Below, piece by piece: positions 26,072-33,969 of a stretch of DNA of 64,000 nt (positions are counted from its first letter, which is position 1; each line of letters begins with the position of its first letter). The translations under genes were made by a program, and so were the position numbers. The DNA is from Streptomyces sp. A012304 (GTDB lineage Bacteria; Actinomycetota; Actinomycetes; Streptomycetales; Streptomycetaceae). The notes under the pieces are model-generated. The model was not told where the DNA came from. It worked only from the letters and a program-made list of their open reading frames with translations, and made no database searches. The stretch is from the NCBI RefSeq assembly GCF_026008495.1, contig NZ_BQUN01000097.1:1-64000 (forward strand). The letters are read 5' to 3'.

Positions 26072-26896
26072 TCATTTGACGGCTCCACTGGTGATTCCGG
26101 ACACGATCTTTCGCTGGCCGACGAGGAACACGACGACCATGGGCAGGCTCATCACCACGACGTACGCGAAGACGAGGTGCCAGTTGTTGAGGTAGAGCTG
26201 GGCGCTGGCGACCTGGTAGAGGTTGAGCGGCAGGGTCGCCCGCTCTCCGCCGCCGAGGACGAAGAACGCGTAGAAGACATCGCTCCAGGCGTAGAGCATC
26301 ACCATGATCGTCGCGGTGGCGATCACGGGGCGCAGCAGCGGCAGGACGATCCGCCCGAAGATCCGCGCCGGTGTCGCGCCGTCCAGCCGCGCCGCCTCCT
26401 CCAGCTCCATGGGGATGGCGCGGATGAAGCCGGTCATGAAGAAGATCGACGTCGACAGGTACATGCCGGTGTAGACGGCGATCATCCCGGGCCGGGTGTT
26501 CGCCAGCCCCAGCTGCCGCAGCTCCATCACGATGGTGATCACGGCCGGCGGCAGCAGCAGCCCGCTGATGCACAGCGCGTACGCCGCCGACACCAGCTTC
26601 GACTTGCGGCGCGCGAAGACCCACGCGGCGCCGGCCCCGAGGATCAGCACCAGGACCACCGAGGGCACCACGACCAGCAGTGAGTTGACGAACCCGCGCA
26701 GCATCTCGCCCTCGCCGACCGCGTCCGCGTAGTTGCCGCCCGGCTGCCAGTGCCGGGGCAGGTCCAGGTTCGGTCTGATGGCCTCCGCCTGCGGCTTGGC
26801 GGAGGTGACGGCCACCAGCCACAGCGGTACGCCGACCGCCAGGCCGGCCAGCAGCAGCACCAGGGCCGGGCGGCCGTACCGCCACACCGGGGTCAC
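26072..26896 (-). CDS. ABC sugar transporter permease (MalG-type), second locus
   Basis: The 274-aa permease has six helices and the EAA loop LEEAARLDGATPARIFGRIV followed by LPLLRP. GTG 26896 overlaps the TGA of the upstream permease (GTGA), showing translational coupling. It ends 16 bp before the start of the GH39-like gene, whose ribosome binding site fills that gap. Together with the MalF-type subunit and the lipoprotein it forms an importer that lacks its own ATPase. Confidence 0.9.
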   Translation of the reverse strand: MTPVWRYGRPALVLLLAGLAVGVPLWLVAVTSAKPQAEAIRPNLDLPRHWQPGGNYADAVGEGEMLRGFVNSLLVVVPSVVLVLILGAGAAWVFARRKSKLVSAAYALCISGLLLPPAVITIVMELRQLGLANTRPGMIAVYTGMYLSTSIFFMTGFIRAIPMELEEAARLDGATPARIFGRIVLPLLRPVIATATIMVMLYAWSDVFYAFFVLGGGERATLPLNLYQVASAQLYLNNWHLVFAYVVVMSLPMVVVFLVGQRKIVSGITSGAVK

Positions 26897-27813
26897 AGCA
26901 TCTGCTCCCTTCGCCTGAGGCCGACGACCAGCGGGATCGCCACGGCCACCACGACCAGGAAGAGGACGAGGCTCATCGCGGACGCCTGGGCGTACAGGCC
27001 CTGGCCGAAGACCCGGAACATGTAGATGTTGAAGACCTCCGTGGAGGCCGCGGGCCCGCCGCCCGTGGTGGCCTGGACGATGTCGAAGGTGTTCATCGAG
27101 CCGATCAGCGCCGTGGTGACGTTGAAGGTGACGGCCGGCGCGAGCATCGGCCAGCGCACCGACCAGAAGGTCCGCCACGGCCCGGCGCCGTCCATCCGCG
27201 CCGCCTCCAGCATGTCGCCGGGGACGCCCTTCAGTCCGGCCAGATAGATCAGCATCGACAGTCCCATCCACTTCCAGCCGTGGATGAGGGTGACCACCAC
27301 CAGCGTCCAGGTCGTCGAACCGAGCCACGGAACGTCCGTCCCCAGGACGGAGTTGACGGCGCCGTCCTGGTCGAGCAGGGCCTGGAAGACGTAACCGGTG
27401 GCGAGCGCCGAGATGAGCACCGGCAGGAAGAAGACCGCGCGGAAGAACCGGTTGAAGCGGGTGTCGGCCTCCAGCAACAGCGCGAGCGCCAGCCCGAAGC
27501 CGTTCTGGAACAGCGCCGCCAGCAGCGCGTACAGCAGCGTCGTGCGCAGGGCCCGCAGCAGCGAGCCGTCGTCGGCGATGGTCCGGAAGTTGTCGAGGCC
27601 GGTGAAGGCGATGTCCGCGTGGTACGAGGACCAGTCGGTGAACGGGTAGTAGAAGTTCAGCAGGTTCGGCACCAGGAAGAAGCCCGCGAAGACGACGACC
27701 GCGGGGAGCGCGAACCACCAGGGGTGGTGCACGGCGGCGCGCGGCAGCCGTCCCGCCTTCTTCGGCGCGCGCGTCACCGGCGCGTGCTCGGTTCGTACGA
27801 CCGTGTCCGCCAT
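26893..27813 (-). CDS. ABC sugar transporter permease (MalF-type), second locus
   Basis: The 306-aa permease has a short basic cytoplasmic tail and six helices. The EAA loop is LEAARMDGAGPWRTFWSVRW followed by PMLAPAV; Trp-rich substitutions in this loop are somewhat unusual but the ExARMDG core is kept. The ATG lies two bases after the stop of the solute-binding lipoprotein gene. It works with the overlapping MalG-type gene. Confidence 0.9.
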   Translation of the reverse strand: MADTVVRTEHAPVTRAPKKAGRLPRAAVHHPWWFALPAVVVFAGFFLVPNLLNFYYPFTDWSSYHADIAFTGLDNFRTIADDGSLLRALRTTLLYALLAALFQNGFGLALALLLEADTRFNRFFRAVFFLPVLISALATGYVFQALLDQDGAVNSVLGTDVPWLGSTTWTLVVVTLIHGWKWMGLSMLIYLAGLKGVPGDMLEAARMDGAGPWRTFWSVRWPMLAPAVTFNVTTALIGSMNTFDIVQATTGGGPAASTEVFNIYMFRVFGQGLYAQASAMSLVLFLVVVAVAIPLVVGLRRREQML

Positions 27814-27815
27814 GG

Positions 27816-29138
27816 TCAGAACCCGGGAGCGCCCTGGGCCTTGGCCACCTGCGCGAACTGGTCCTGGATCGCCTGGGCGACCTGCCTCGGGTTCTTCTTG
27901 CCGAAGATCATGTCGGCGAGGTAGAGATGCGTGTCCGGCGCGACGATCGCCTTGGCCTGGAAGACCCCGATGGCCGTGGGCAGGGCCGCGACCTGCGCCG
28001 TGGAGGTCTGCGGAAGCCCGCCGGGCGTGGGCACCGACGGCTGGACGGACGGGATCTTCATCGTCTTGATGTAGGCCGGGTAGTCGGGGCCGAGCCAGAA
28101 GGCGAGGAACTGCCGGGCCGCGTTCTGCCGCTTCTCGTCACCCGTCCTGAAGGCGACCACGCCGTTGGTCTGGTCGGGGGAGTACATGCCGGTGGCCGAG
28201 GAGTTGGCGATCGGGAACCAGCCGATCTTCCGGTCGATCTCGGCCGTGGAGTACTTGGCCTGCAACTGGCTCTGGAAGGAGGTGACGTTGAGGACCATGC
28301 CGACCTCGCCCTTCCACAGGGCGTCGGCCTGCCCGGTGAAGGTGCCCGTCCGGTAGTTCTTCTGGGCGAGCCCGGCGTCGAGCAGCTTCTCCTTGTACTT
28401 CTTGACCGCGTCGACGACGACCGGGTCGGTCCACTTCTCCTTGTTCCGGTTCAGGCCGTCCCACCACGCCTTGTCGAGGTCGGTGAGCTGGACCTGCATC
28501 TGCCACTGGAGGGGCCACTTGTCGCCGCCCGCCTCGTAGAAGGCGGCCGCGTCGGTCTTGTCCACGACCTTGTGGCCGAGGGCGAGGAGGTCGTCGTACG
28601 ACTTGGGGAAGTCCTTCTCGCTCAGCCCGGCCCGGGCGAAGACGTCCTTGTTGTAGTAGACGCCGAGCATGGCGGGGCTGGTGACGATCGCCGCGTACCG
28701 CTTGCCGTCGATGACGCCGAGCGACTTCTCGGTGTCGCCGAGCTTCGGCACCCACGGTTCGCCGTCGAGGGTGAGCAGGTTCTGCTTCGGCTGGATGAAC
28801 GGCAGGGTGGAGATGGACGGCTGCCAGAACATCAGGTCCGGCCGGTCGCCGGAGGCCAGCTTGGTCGGCACGTTCTGCTCGTAGAGGTCCGGGACCGCCT
28901 GGGTCTCCACCGTGGCGCCGGTGGCCTTCTCGAAGGCGTCGATGACCTGCCGGGGCGCGTTCACCGTGTTCTGCGCGGTCCACATGGTCAGCTTCACACC
29001 GTCGAGGCGGCCCGTCGGATCGACCGCCGTCCGCCTGCTGTCGGAGTCGGAGTCCGCGGCGCTGGGGTCGCTGCACGCGGTGGCGGCCAGGGCCGAGACA
29101 CATATCAGGGCCAGCGCGGGGAGAGCTCTACTCTTCAT
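27816..29138 (-). CDS. ABC sugar transporter substrate-binding lipoprotein, second locus
   Basis: The 440-aa solute-binding protein has lipobox LAATAC (Cys about 22), a disordered acidic Asp/Ser linker (SAADSDSDS) and the CUT1 fold with KLTMWTAQNTVN, DRPDLMFWQPS and GVYYNKDVFARAGL. It is only distantly similar to the lipoprotein at 10308-11624, so the two importers should differ in ligand. Its gene follows the LacI regulator by 56 bp on the same strand and precedes both permeases. The ligand is likely a galactose- and arabinose-containing oligosaccharide released by the GH39-like enzyme, by inference. Confidence 0.9.
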   Translation of the reverse strand: MKSRALPALALICVSALAATACSDPSAADSDSDSRRTAVDPTGRLDGVKLTMWTAQNTVNAPRQVIDAFEKATGATVETQAVPDLYEQNVPTKLASGDRPDLMFWQPSISTLPFIQPKQNLLTLDGEPWVPKLGDTEKSLGVIDGKRYAAIVTSPAMLGVYYNKDVFARAGLSEKDFPKSYDDLLALGHKVVDKTDAAAFYEAGGDKWPLQWQMQVQLTDLDKAWWDGLNRNKEKWTDPVVVDAVKKYKEKLLDAGLAQKNYRTGTFTGQADALWKGEVGMVLNVTSFQSQLQAKYSTAEIDRKIGWFPIANSSATGMYSPDQTNGVVAFRTGDEKRQNAARQFLAFWLGPDYPAYIKTMKIPSVQPSVPTPGGLPQTSTAQVAALPTAIGVFQAKAIVAPDTHLYLADMIFGKKNPRQVAQAIQDQFAQVAKAQGAPGF

Positions 29139-29194
29139 CACGTACCTCGAGTGCCTTTCGTGAACGGGTGGTTCAGGACGGCGGTACCGGTCTC

Positions 29195-30232
29195 TCAGGA
29201 GCGGGCGGGCGGCGGCCCCGAGCTCTCCCGCACCACCAGCTCCGGCACCGAGACCGGATGCGGCGCGATCCGCGCGGACTCCTCCAGCACGCCGTGCAGC
29301 AGGGCGAACGCGGCCCGGCCCAGCCCTGTGAAGTCCAGGCGTACGGTCGTCAGGGACGGCGTCAGATAGGCGGAGTGCGGGGCGTCGTCGAACCCGGCGA
29401 CACTCACCTCGTCCGGCACCGCGCGGCCGGTCTCGTGCAGGGCACGCAGCACACCGAGCGCGAGGTCGTCGTTGCCGCAGAGGATCGCCGTGACGGCCGG
29501 GTCCCGCGCGAGTCTCAGTCCCGCCGCATGGCCGCCGGCCGGGCCCCAGCTCCCCTGCGCGGGACGCGGTTGCGGGGCTCCGGCCTCCTTCAGGGCCTGC
29601 CGCCAGCCGCTGGTGCGGGCGCTGGTACGCCGGGTGCTGGACGGGATGGCGACGTAGTGCACGGTCTCGTGGCCGAGGGAGAGCAGATGGCGGGTCGCCT
29701 CGTAGGCGGCCTCCCGGTCGTCGGTCCACACCCAGGGACGGTCACCGGAAGGCGGGCTCGCCGGGGTCTCGACCACGCCGACGACCGGCAGTCCGGCGGG
29801 GACGGCGGCCAGGGCCCCGACACCGGCCGGGTCGTATGCGATCACGATCAGCCCGCCGCCCGCGTCCGCCGCCCGCTGCACCTCGGCGGCGACGGCGGCC
29901 TCCTCGGCCGACTCCAGGACACCGATGCCGACCGCGAAGGACGCGGCCCGCGCGGCCTCCTCGACACCCTGGAGGATCGAGGCGTAGCCGTAGTGCGTGG
30001 TGTTGGCGGTGAGCACGGTCACGGCCCGGCTGCGCCCGCTGGCCAGCGCGAGCGCGGCGGTGTTGCGGCGGAAGCCCAGTTCGTCGATGGCGGCGAGAAC
30101 CCGCTCCCGGGTGGCCGGCCGGACGCTGGGGTGGCCGTTGATCACGCGGGAGACCGTCTGGTACGAGACCCCGGCGGCGGCGGCGACGTCCCGGATGCTC
30201 GCCGGGCTCCTTGTGTGACCGGTCACATTCAT
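29195..30232 (-). CDS. LacI-family regulator of the second glycan locus
   Basis: The 345-aa protein has a LacI HTH (ASIRDVAAAAGVSYQTVSRV, about 10-29) with hinge FRRNTAALALASG, and an effector domain ending with the VAGFDDAPHSAYLTPSLTTV block. It is the first gene of the leftward operon with the importer and GH39-like gene, so it is probably autoregulated. No Shine-Dalgarno sequence precedes ATG 30232, and a GTG two codons later (30226) is an alternative. One of the two operator palindromes (30214-30227) lies inside the first codons and the other (30241-30254) just upstream, so a bound repressor would sit on the start of its own gene. Confidence 0.9.
   Translation of the reverse strand: MNVTGHTRSPASIRDVAAAAGVSYQTVSRVINGHPSVRPATRERVLAAIDELGFRRNTAALALASGRSRAVTVLTANTTHYGYASILQGVEEAARAASFAVGIGVLESAEEAAVAAEVQRAADAGGGLIVIAYDPAGVGALAAVPAGLPVVGVVETPASPPSGDRPWVWTDDREAAYEATRHLLSLGHETVHYVAIPSSTRRTSARTSGWRQALKEAGAPQPRPAQGSWGPAGGHAAGLRLARDPAVTAILCGNDDLALGVLRALHETGRAVPDEVSVAGFDDAPHSAYLTPSLTTVRLDFTGLGRAAFALLHGVLEESARIAPHPVSVPELVVRESSGPPPARS
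30214..30227. promoter_or_regulatory. LacI operator copy 1
   Basis: TGTGACCGGTCACA is a perfect 14-bp palindrome with the central CG expected for LacI-family operators. It falls inside codons 2-7 of the regulator gene. Confidence 0.75.
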
Positions 30233-30240
30233 GCCAGGAT

Positions 30241-30254
30241 TGTGACCGGTCACA
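30241..30254. promoter_or_regulatory. LacI operator copy 2
   Basis: A second identical TGTGACCGGTCACA lies in the divergent intergenic region, 27 bp from copy 1 (between 2.5 and 3 helical turns). It is placed to control both the regulator-ABC-GH39 operon and the alpha-galactosidase gene. Confidence 0.8.
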
Positions 30255-30303
30255 CAGAGGTCGTCAAGAGAACGCAACGAGAGATTCACGAGGGGGAAGC
30301 ACC

Positions 30304-32421
30304 TTGACCGGTACGGCGGACGCGGATCTCGACGATGAGCACAAGACGTTCACTTGGGGTCACACGGCGTTGGAGGCCGAGTTCGCCACCGCGTCCGACG
30401 GGACACCGCGGCTGGTCCGGCTGGGCGACGCCGCCGCGGCCGACCCGGAAGCGGCCCTCCCGCTCGTCGAGCTGACCGCCCTCGGCCACGGCAGCGGCTG
30501 GTCCGGCCCGCGCTTCACCGGTACGGCCTTCGGCACGCGCCTGGAGTACCGAGGTCACCGCACCGCGAGACGCGGCGACCTGGAGCGGCTGACCGTCGAA
30601 CTCCACGACCCGGCCACCGGATTGACGGCCTTCGCCGAGCTGTCCTCACCGGACGGGATCCCCGTGCTGCGCTCCCGGACGCGTCTGCGCAACGACGGCA
30701 CCGAGCCTCTCGACGTCCAGTCCGTCACGAGCCTGCTGCTCGGCGGCCTGCCCTCCCCGGACGCCCTCGACGTCCACCGGGCCCGCAATGACTGGCTCGC
30801 GGAGTGCCGTTGGTACGGCGAGCCGCTGCGCGACACCGTCGCCGACATCAACGTCGCCGCCCACCAGCACGACAGCCGGGCCGCCCTCGTCCTCACCGGG
30901 CGCGGCAGCTGGCCCACCGACGGCCACCTGCCGATGGGCGCGCTGACCGAACGGGACGGCGACCGGACCTGGCTGTGGCAGATCGAATCCCCGGCGGGCT
31001 GGCGCTGGGACCTGGGCGAACGCGCCGGCGGTACATATCTGGCGCTGAACGGCCCCACGGACGCGGAGCACCACTGGCGGGTCCGGCTCGCGCCGGGCGA
31101 GGAGTTCACCACGGTGCCGGGCGTGCTGGCGCTGGGCTCCGGCTTCGACGCCGCGATGGGCGCGTTGACCTCGTACCGCCGTGCCGTGCGCCGCCCGCAC
31201 CCGGACCACTCGGCGCTCCCGGTGATCTTCAACGACTACATGAACACCCTGATGGGCGACCCGACGACGGCGAAGCTGCTGCCGCTGATCGACGCGGCCG
31301 CCGAGGCCGGCGCGGAGTACTTCTGCGTCGACTCCGGCTGGTACGACGACACCCAGGGCTGGTGGGACAGCGTCGGCGAGTGGCTGCCCTCGCAGCGCCG
31401 CTTCCCCGACGGGGGCATCCAGGTGGTCCTGGACCGGATCCGGGCCCACGGCATGGTGCCCGGGCTGTGGCTGGAGCCGGAGGTCGTGGGAGTTCGCAGC
31501 CCCGTCGCCTCCGCGCTTCCGCCGGAGGCCTTCTTCCAGCGGGACGGTGTCCGGCTGACCGAACAGGGCCGCCACCAACTGGACCTGCGGCACCCGGCCG
31601 CCCGCGCGCACCTGGACCGGACGGTGGACCGGATCGTCGGCGACTGGGGCGTCGGCTACCTCAAACTTGACTACAACATCGTCGTCGACCCGGGGACCCG
31701 CGCCCCCGGGGACCTCGCACCGGGCGCCGGGCTGCTCGGCCACGCCCAGGCGTACCTGGACTGGCTGTCCGACGTCCTGGACCGGCATCCCGGCCTGGTG
31801 ATCGAGAACTGCGCCTCCGGCGGCATGCGGATGGACGGCGCCACACTGGCCGTCAGCCAGTTGCAGTCCACCAGCGACCAGCAGGACCCGCTGCGCTACC
31901 CGCCGATCGCCGCCGCCGCGCCCACCGCCGTCCCGCCCGAGCAGGGCGCCGTCTGGGCCTACCCGCAGCCCGAGTTCGACGACGACCTGATCCGCTTCAC
32001 GCTGGGCGGTGCACTCCTCGGACGCATCCACCTGTCGGGCCACCTCGACCGGATGTCCGCACACCAACTCGGCCTCGTCCGGGACGCGGTCACCGTGTAC
32101 AAGTCGGTGCGCGGCGACCTCGCCCGAGCCGTGCCGTTCTGGCCGCTCGGCCTGCCCGGCTGGACGGACCACTGGCTCGCCCTGGGCATGCGGACACCCG
32201 ATGACCACACCGCGTACATCTCCGTCTGGCGCCGCGGCGGAGCTCCCGAACTCCTCCTGCCCGTACCCCACTTGACGGGCAGGGAGGTCCACGCGGAGAT
32301 CCTCCACCCGTCGGCACCGACCACCGGCAAGGCGGACTGGACCGCCGACGGCCTGCGGGTGTCACTGCCGCACGCCCCCGGCGTCCTGTTGGTCCGGCTC
32401 AGCTGGACGCCGGGGCGCTGA
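30304..32421 (+). CDS. GH36 alpha-galactosidase (cytoplasmic)
   Basis: The 705-aa enzyme has the GH36 layout: N-terminal beta-supersandwich (about 10-310), catalytic (beta/alpha)8 barrel (about 315-620) and C-terminal beta domain. The nucleophile is Asp456 in YLKLDYN and the acid/base Asp525 in STSDQQD; the substrate-binding motif VIENCASGG is intact. GH36 enzymes hydrolyse terminal alpha-galactose with retention. There is no signal peptide, so it acts on imported sugar. The start is TTG 30304, preceded by GAGGGGGA. It is divergent from the LacI-ABC-GH39 operon and shares its operators, so intake and cleavage should be switched on together. Confidence 0.9.
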   Translation: MTGTADADLDDEHKTFTWGHTALEAEFATASDGTPRLVRLGDAAAADPEAALPLVELTALGHGSGWSGPRFTGTAFGTRLEYRGHRTARRGDLERLTVELHDPATGLTAFAELSSPDGIPVLRSRTRLRNDGTEPLDVQSVTSLLLGGLPSPDALDVHRARNDWLAECRWYGEPLRDTVADINVAAHQHDSRAALVLTGRGSWPTDGHLPMGALTERDGDRTWLWQIESPAGWRWDLGERAGGTYLALNGPTDAEHHWRVRLAPGEEFTTVPGVLALGSGFDAAMGALTSYRRAVRRPHPDHSALPVIFNDYMNTLMGDPTTAKLLPLIDAAAEAGAEYFCVDSGWYDDTQGWWDSVGEWLPSQRRFPDGGIQVVLDRIRAHGMVPGLWLEPEVVGVRSPVASALPPEAFFQRDGVRLTEQGRHQLDLRHPAARAHLDRTVDRIVGDWGVGYLKLDYNIVVDPGTRAPGDLAPGAGLLGHAQAYLDWLSDVLDRHPGLVIENCASGGMRMDGATLAVSQLQSTSDQQDPLRYPPIAAAAPTAVPPEQGAVWAYPQPEFDDDLIRFTLGGALLGRIHLSGHLDRMSAHQLGLVRDAVTVYKSVRGDLARAVPFWPLGLPGWTDHWLALGMRTPDDHTAYISVWRRGGAPELLLPVPHLTGREVHAEILHPSAPTTGKADWTADGLRVSLPHAPGVLLVRLSWTPGR

Positions 32422-32431
32422 GGCCCCGGCG
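32408..32431 (+). terminator. Terminator overlapping the alpha-galactosidase stop codon
   Basis: A perfect 9-bp stem (32408-32416 with 32423-32431) has its 6-nt loop over the TGA stop codon. It also faces the convergent DUF475 gene. Confidence 0.6.
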
Positions 32432-32443
32432 CCCGACCCGGCT

Positions 32444-33571
32444 CTACGTCCCGGCCGCCGCCGGAGCCGCCTGTGCCCCGTCCGCCGCGAGGGTCCTGTT
32501 GCGGCGGACGGACGTCAGGAACGAGGCCGTGATCAGGGCCACTCCGGCCAGGCCGGTGATGATCTCGCTGATCTGGTGCTCGATGGTGACCAGCAGGATC
32601 ACCGCCAGCGTGCCGATCGCGTAGTGGGCGCCGTGCTCCAGGTGGACGTAGTCGTCCAGGGTGCCCTGGCGGACCAGGTAGACCGTGAGCGAGCGGACGT
32701 ACATCGCGCCGATGCCCAGGCCGAGCGCCATCCAGAAGATGTGGTTGGTGATGGCGAAGGCACCGATGACCCCGTCGAAGGAGAAGGACGCGTCGAGGAC
32801 CTCCAGGTAGAGGAAGAGGAAGAACGCGGCCTTGCCTGCGAGGGCGACGACCGACACCGGCCGGCCCTCGGCCCCGGCCTTCCGTTCCTCCTCCTGCGCG
32901 TGCTCCTCCTCTTCCTCGAGCTTGTCCTCGAAGTACCCGGAGAGCCCCCCGACCACGAGATAGGTGATCAGACCGGCGACACCGGAGAGCAGCACCGTCG
33001 CCGTCCGGTCCGCGTGGCCCGTGCTGACGTGGGCATCGCCGGCGAACGTCATCGCCGAGACCAGCAGCACGGTCAACGCCACGCACACCGACAGCATGTC
33101 GACCTTGCCCAGCCTGGCGAGCGGGCGCTCCAGCCACCCGAGCCACTTGATCTCCCGGTCCTCGAAGACGAAGTCCAGGAAGATCATCAGCAGGAACATG
33201 CCACCGAAGGCGGCGATCGCCGGGTGGGCGTCGGTGACCAGGCCCTCGTACCGCTCCGGTTCGTCGAGGGCGAGCCGCACCGCCTCCACGGGGCCGACCT
33301 TGGCGCTGACGGCGACGATCACGACCGGGAAGACCAGCCGCATGCCGAACACCGCGATCAGGATGCCCAGGGTGAGGAAGATCTTCTGCCAGAAGGCGTT
33401 CATCTTCTTCAGGATCCCCGCGTTGACGACCGCGTTGTCGAAGGACAGCGAGATCTCCAGGACGGACAGGATCAGGACGATCCCGAAGGCCTCCCAGCCC
33501 CACTGCCACGCGGCGAAGGCGAGACCGAGCGCCGTGACGGCGAAGGACCAGCCGAACGTTCTCAGGATCAT
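32444..33571 (-). CDS. DUF475 (TerC-related) integral membrane protein
   Basis: The 375-aa protein has about nine transmembrane helices and the TerC-superfamily metal-site patterns: EISLSFDNAVVNAGIL in the first half and LDASFSFDGVIGAFAIT in the second, each with conserved acidic residues inside a helix. A cytoplasmic Glu-rich, coiled stretch (EDKLEEEEEHAQEEERKAG) separates the halves. TerC-type proteins are linked to metal (manganese) homeostasis and tellurite resistance; DUF475 itself has no proven substrate. The ATG overlaps the stop of the universal stress protein gene (ATGA), and it is the last gene of the tct operon. Coupling of a metal-type exporter to a carboxylate importer is noteworthy. 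Confidence 0.85.
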   Translation of the reverse strand: MILRTFGWSFAVTALGLAFAAWQWGWEAFGIVLILSVLEISLSFDNAVVNAGILKKMNAFWQKIFLTLGILIAVFGMRLVFPVVIVAVSAKVGPVEAVRLALDEPERYEGLVTDAHPAIAAFGGMFLLMIFLDFVFEDREIKWLGWLERPLARLGKVDMLSVCVALTVLLVSAMTFAGDAHVSTGHADRTATVLLSGVAGLITYLVVGGLSGYFEDKLEEEEEHAQEEERKAGAEGRPVSVVALAGKAAFFLFLYLEVLDASFSFDGVIGAFAITNHIFWMALGLGIGAMYVRSLTVYLVRQGTLDDYVHLEHGAHYAIGTLAVILLVTIEHQISEIITGLAGVALITASFLTSVRRNRTLAADGAQAAPAAAGT

Positions 33572-33969
33572 TCCTGCCCCGCCGCCTTCACCGCGAGCAC
33601 CGGGCAGAGCGCCCCCAGCAGGATCCGCTGCGCGGCGGAACCCATGATCAGCTTGCCGACCGCGCTGCGCCGGCGCAGCCCGATCACCACGAGCGACACC
33701 CCTTCCTGCTCCGCCAGATCGACGATCTCCTCGGCGGCGTCACCCCCGCCGAGGACCTGGCGCACGTCGAAGTCGATGCCCAGGGCGGCCAGGTCCTCGC
33801 GGACATGGGTCAGATCGGGTTCCTGCGCGAAGCGCGGGTCCACATAGGCGTCACCGCGTGAGGTGTTCACGACCAGCAGCTTCTCGCCGCGCAGCCGCGC
33901 CTCGTCGATCCCCGCCCGCAGGGCCGCCTCGCCCTCGGGCGAGGGGACGTATCCCACCAGGATGGTCAT
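33568..33969 (-). CDS. Universal stress protein (UspA family)
   Basis: The 133-aa single-domain Usp starts with the usual ILVGYVPSPEGEAAL strand and ends with an ATP-binding signature (GLRRRSAVGKLIMGSAAQRI, then LCPVLAV) close to Gx2Rx(9)GS, so it should bind ATP. It overlaps tctA upstream and the DUF475 gene downstream by four bases each. Usp proteins encoded beside transporters often bind nucleotides and gate or regulate the transporter; that role is possible here. Confidence 0.88.
   Translation of the reverse strand: MTILVGYVPSPEGEAALRAGIDEARLRGEKLLVVNTSRGDAYVDPRFAQEPDLTHVREDLAALGIDFDVRQVLGGGDAAEEIVDLAEQEGVSLVVIGLRRRSAVGKLIMGSAAQRILLGALCPVLAVKAAGQE

Noticed and set aside
26056..26088. GTG 26088 as start of the GH39-like protein
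   Set aside because: It overlaps the permease gene and has no ribosome binding site, while GTG 26055 has GGAGGT at ideal spacing and opens the signal peptide.
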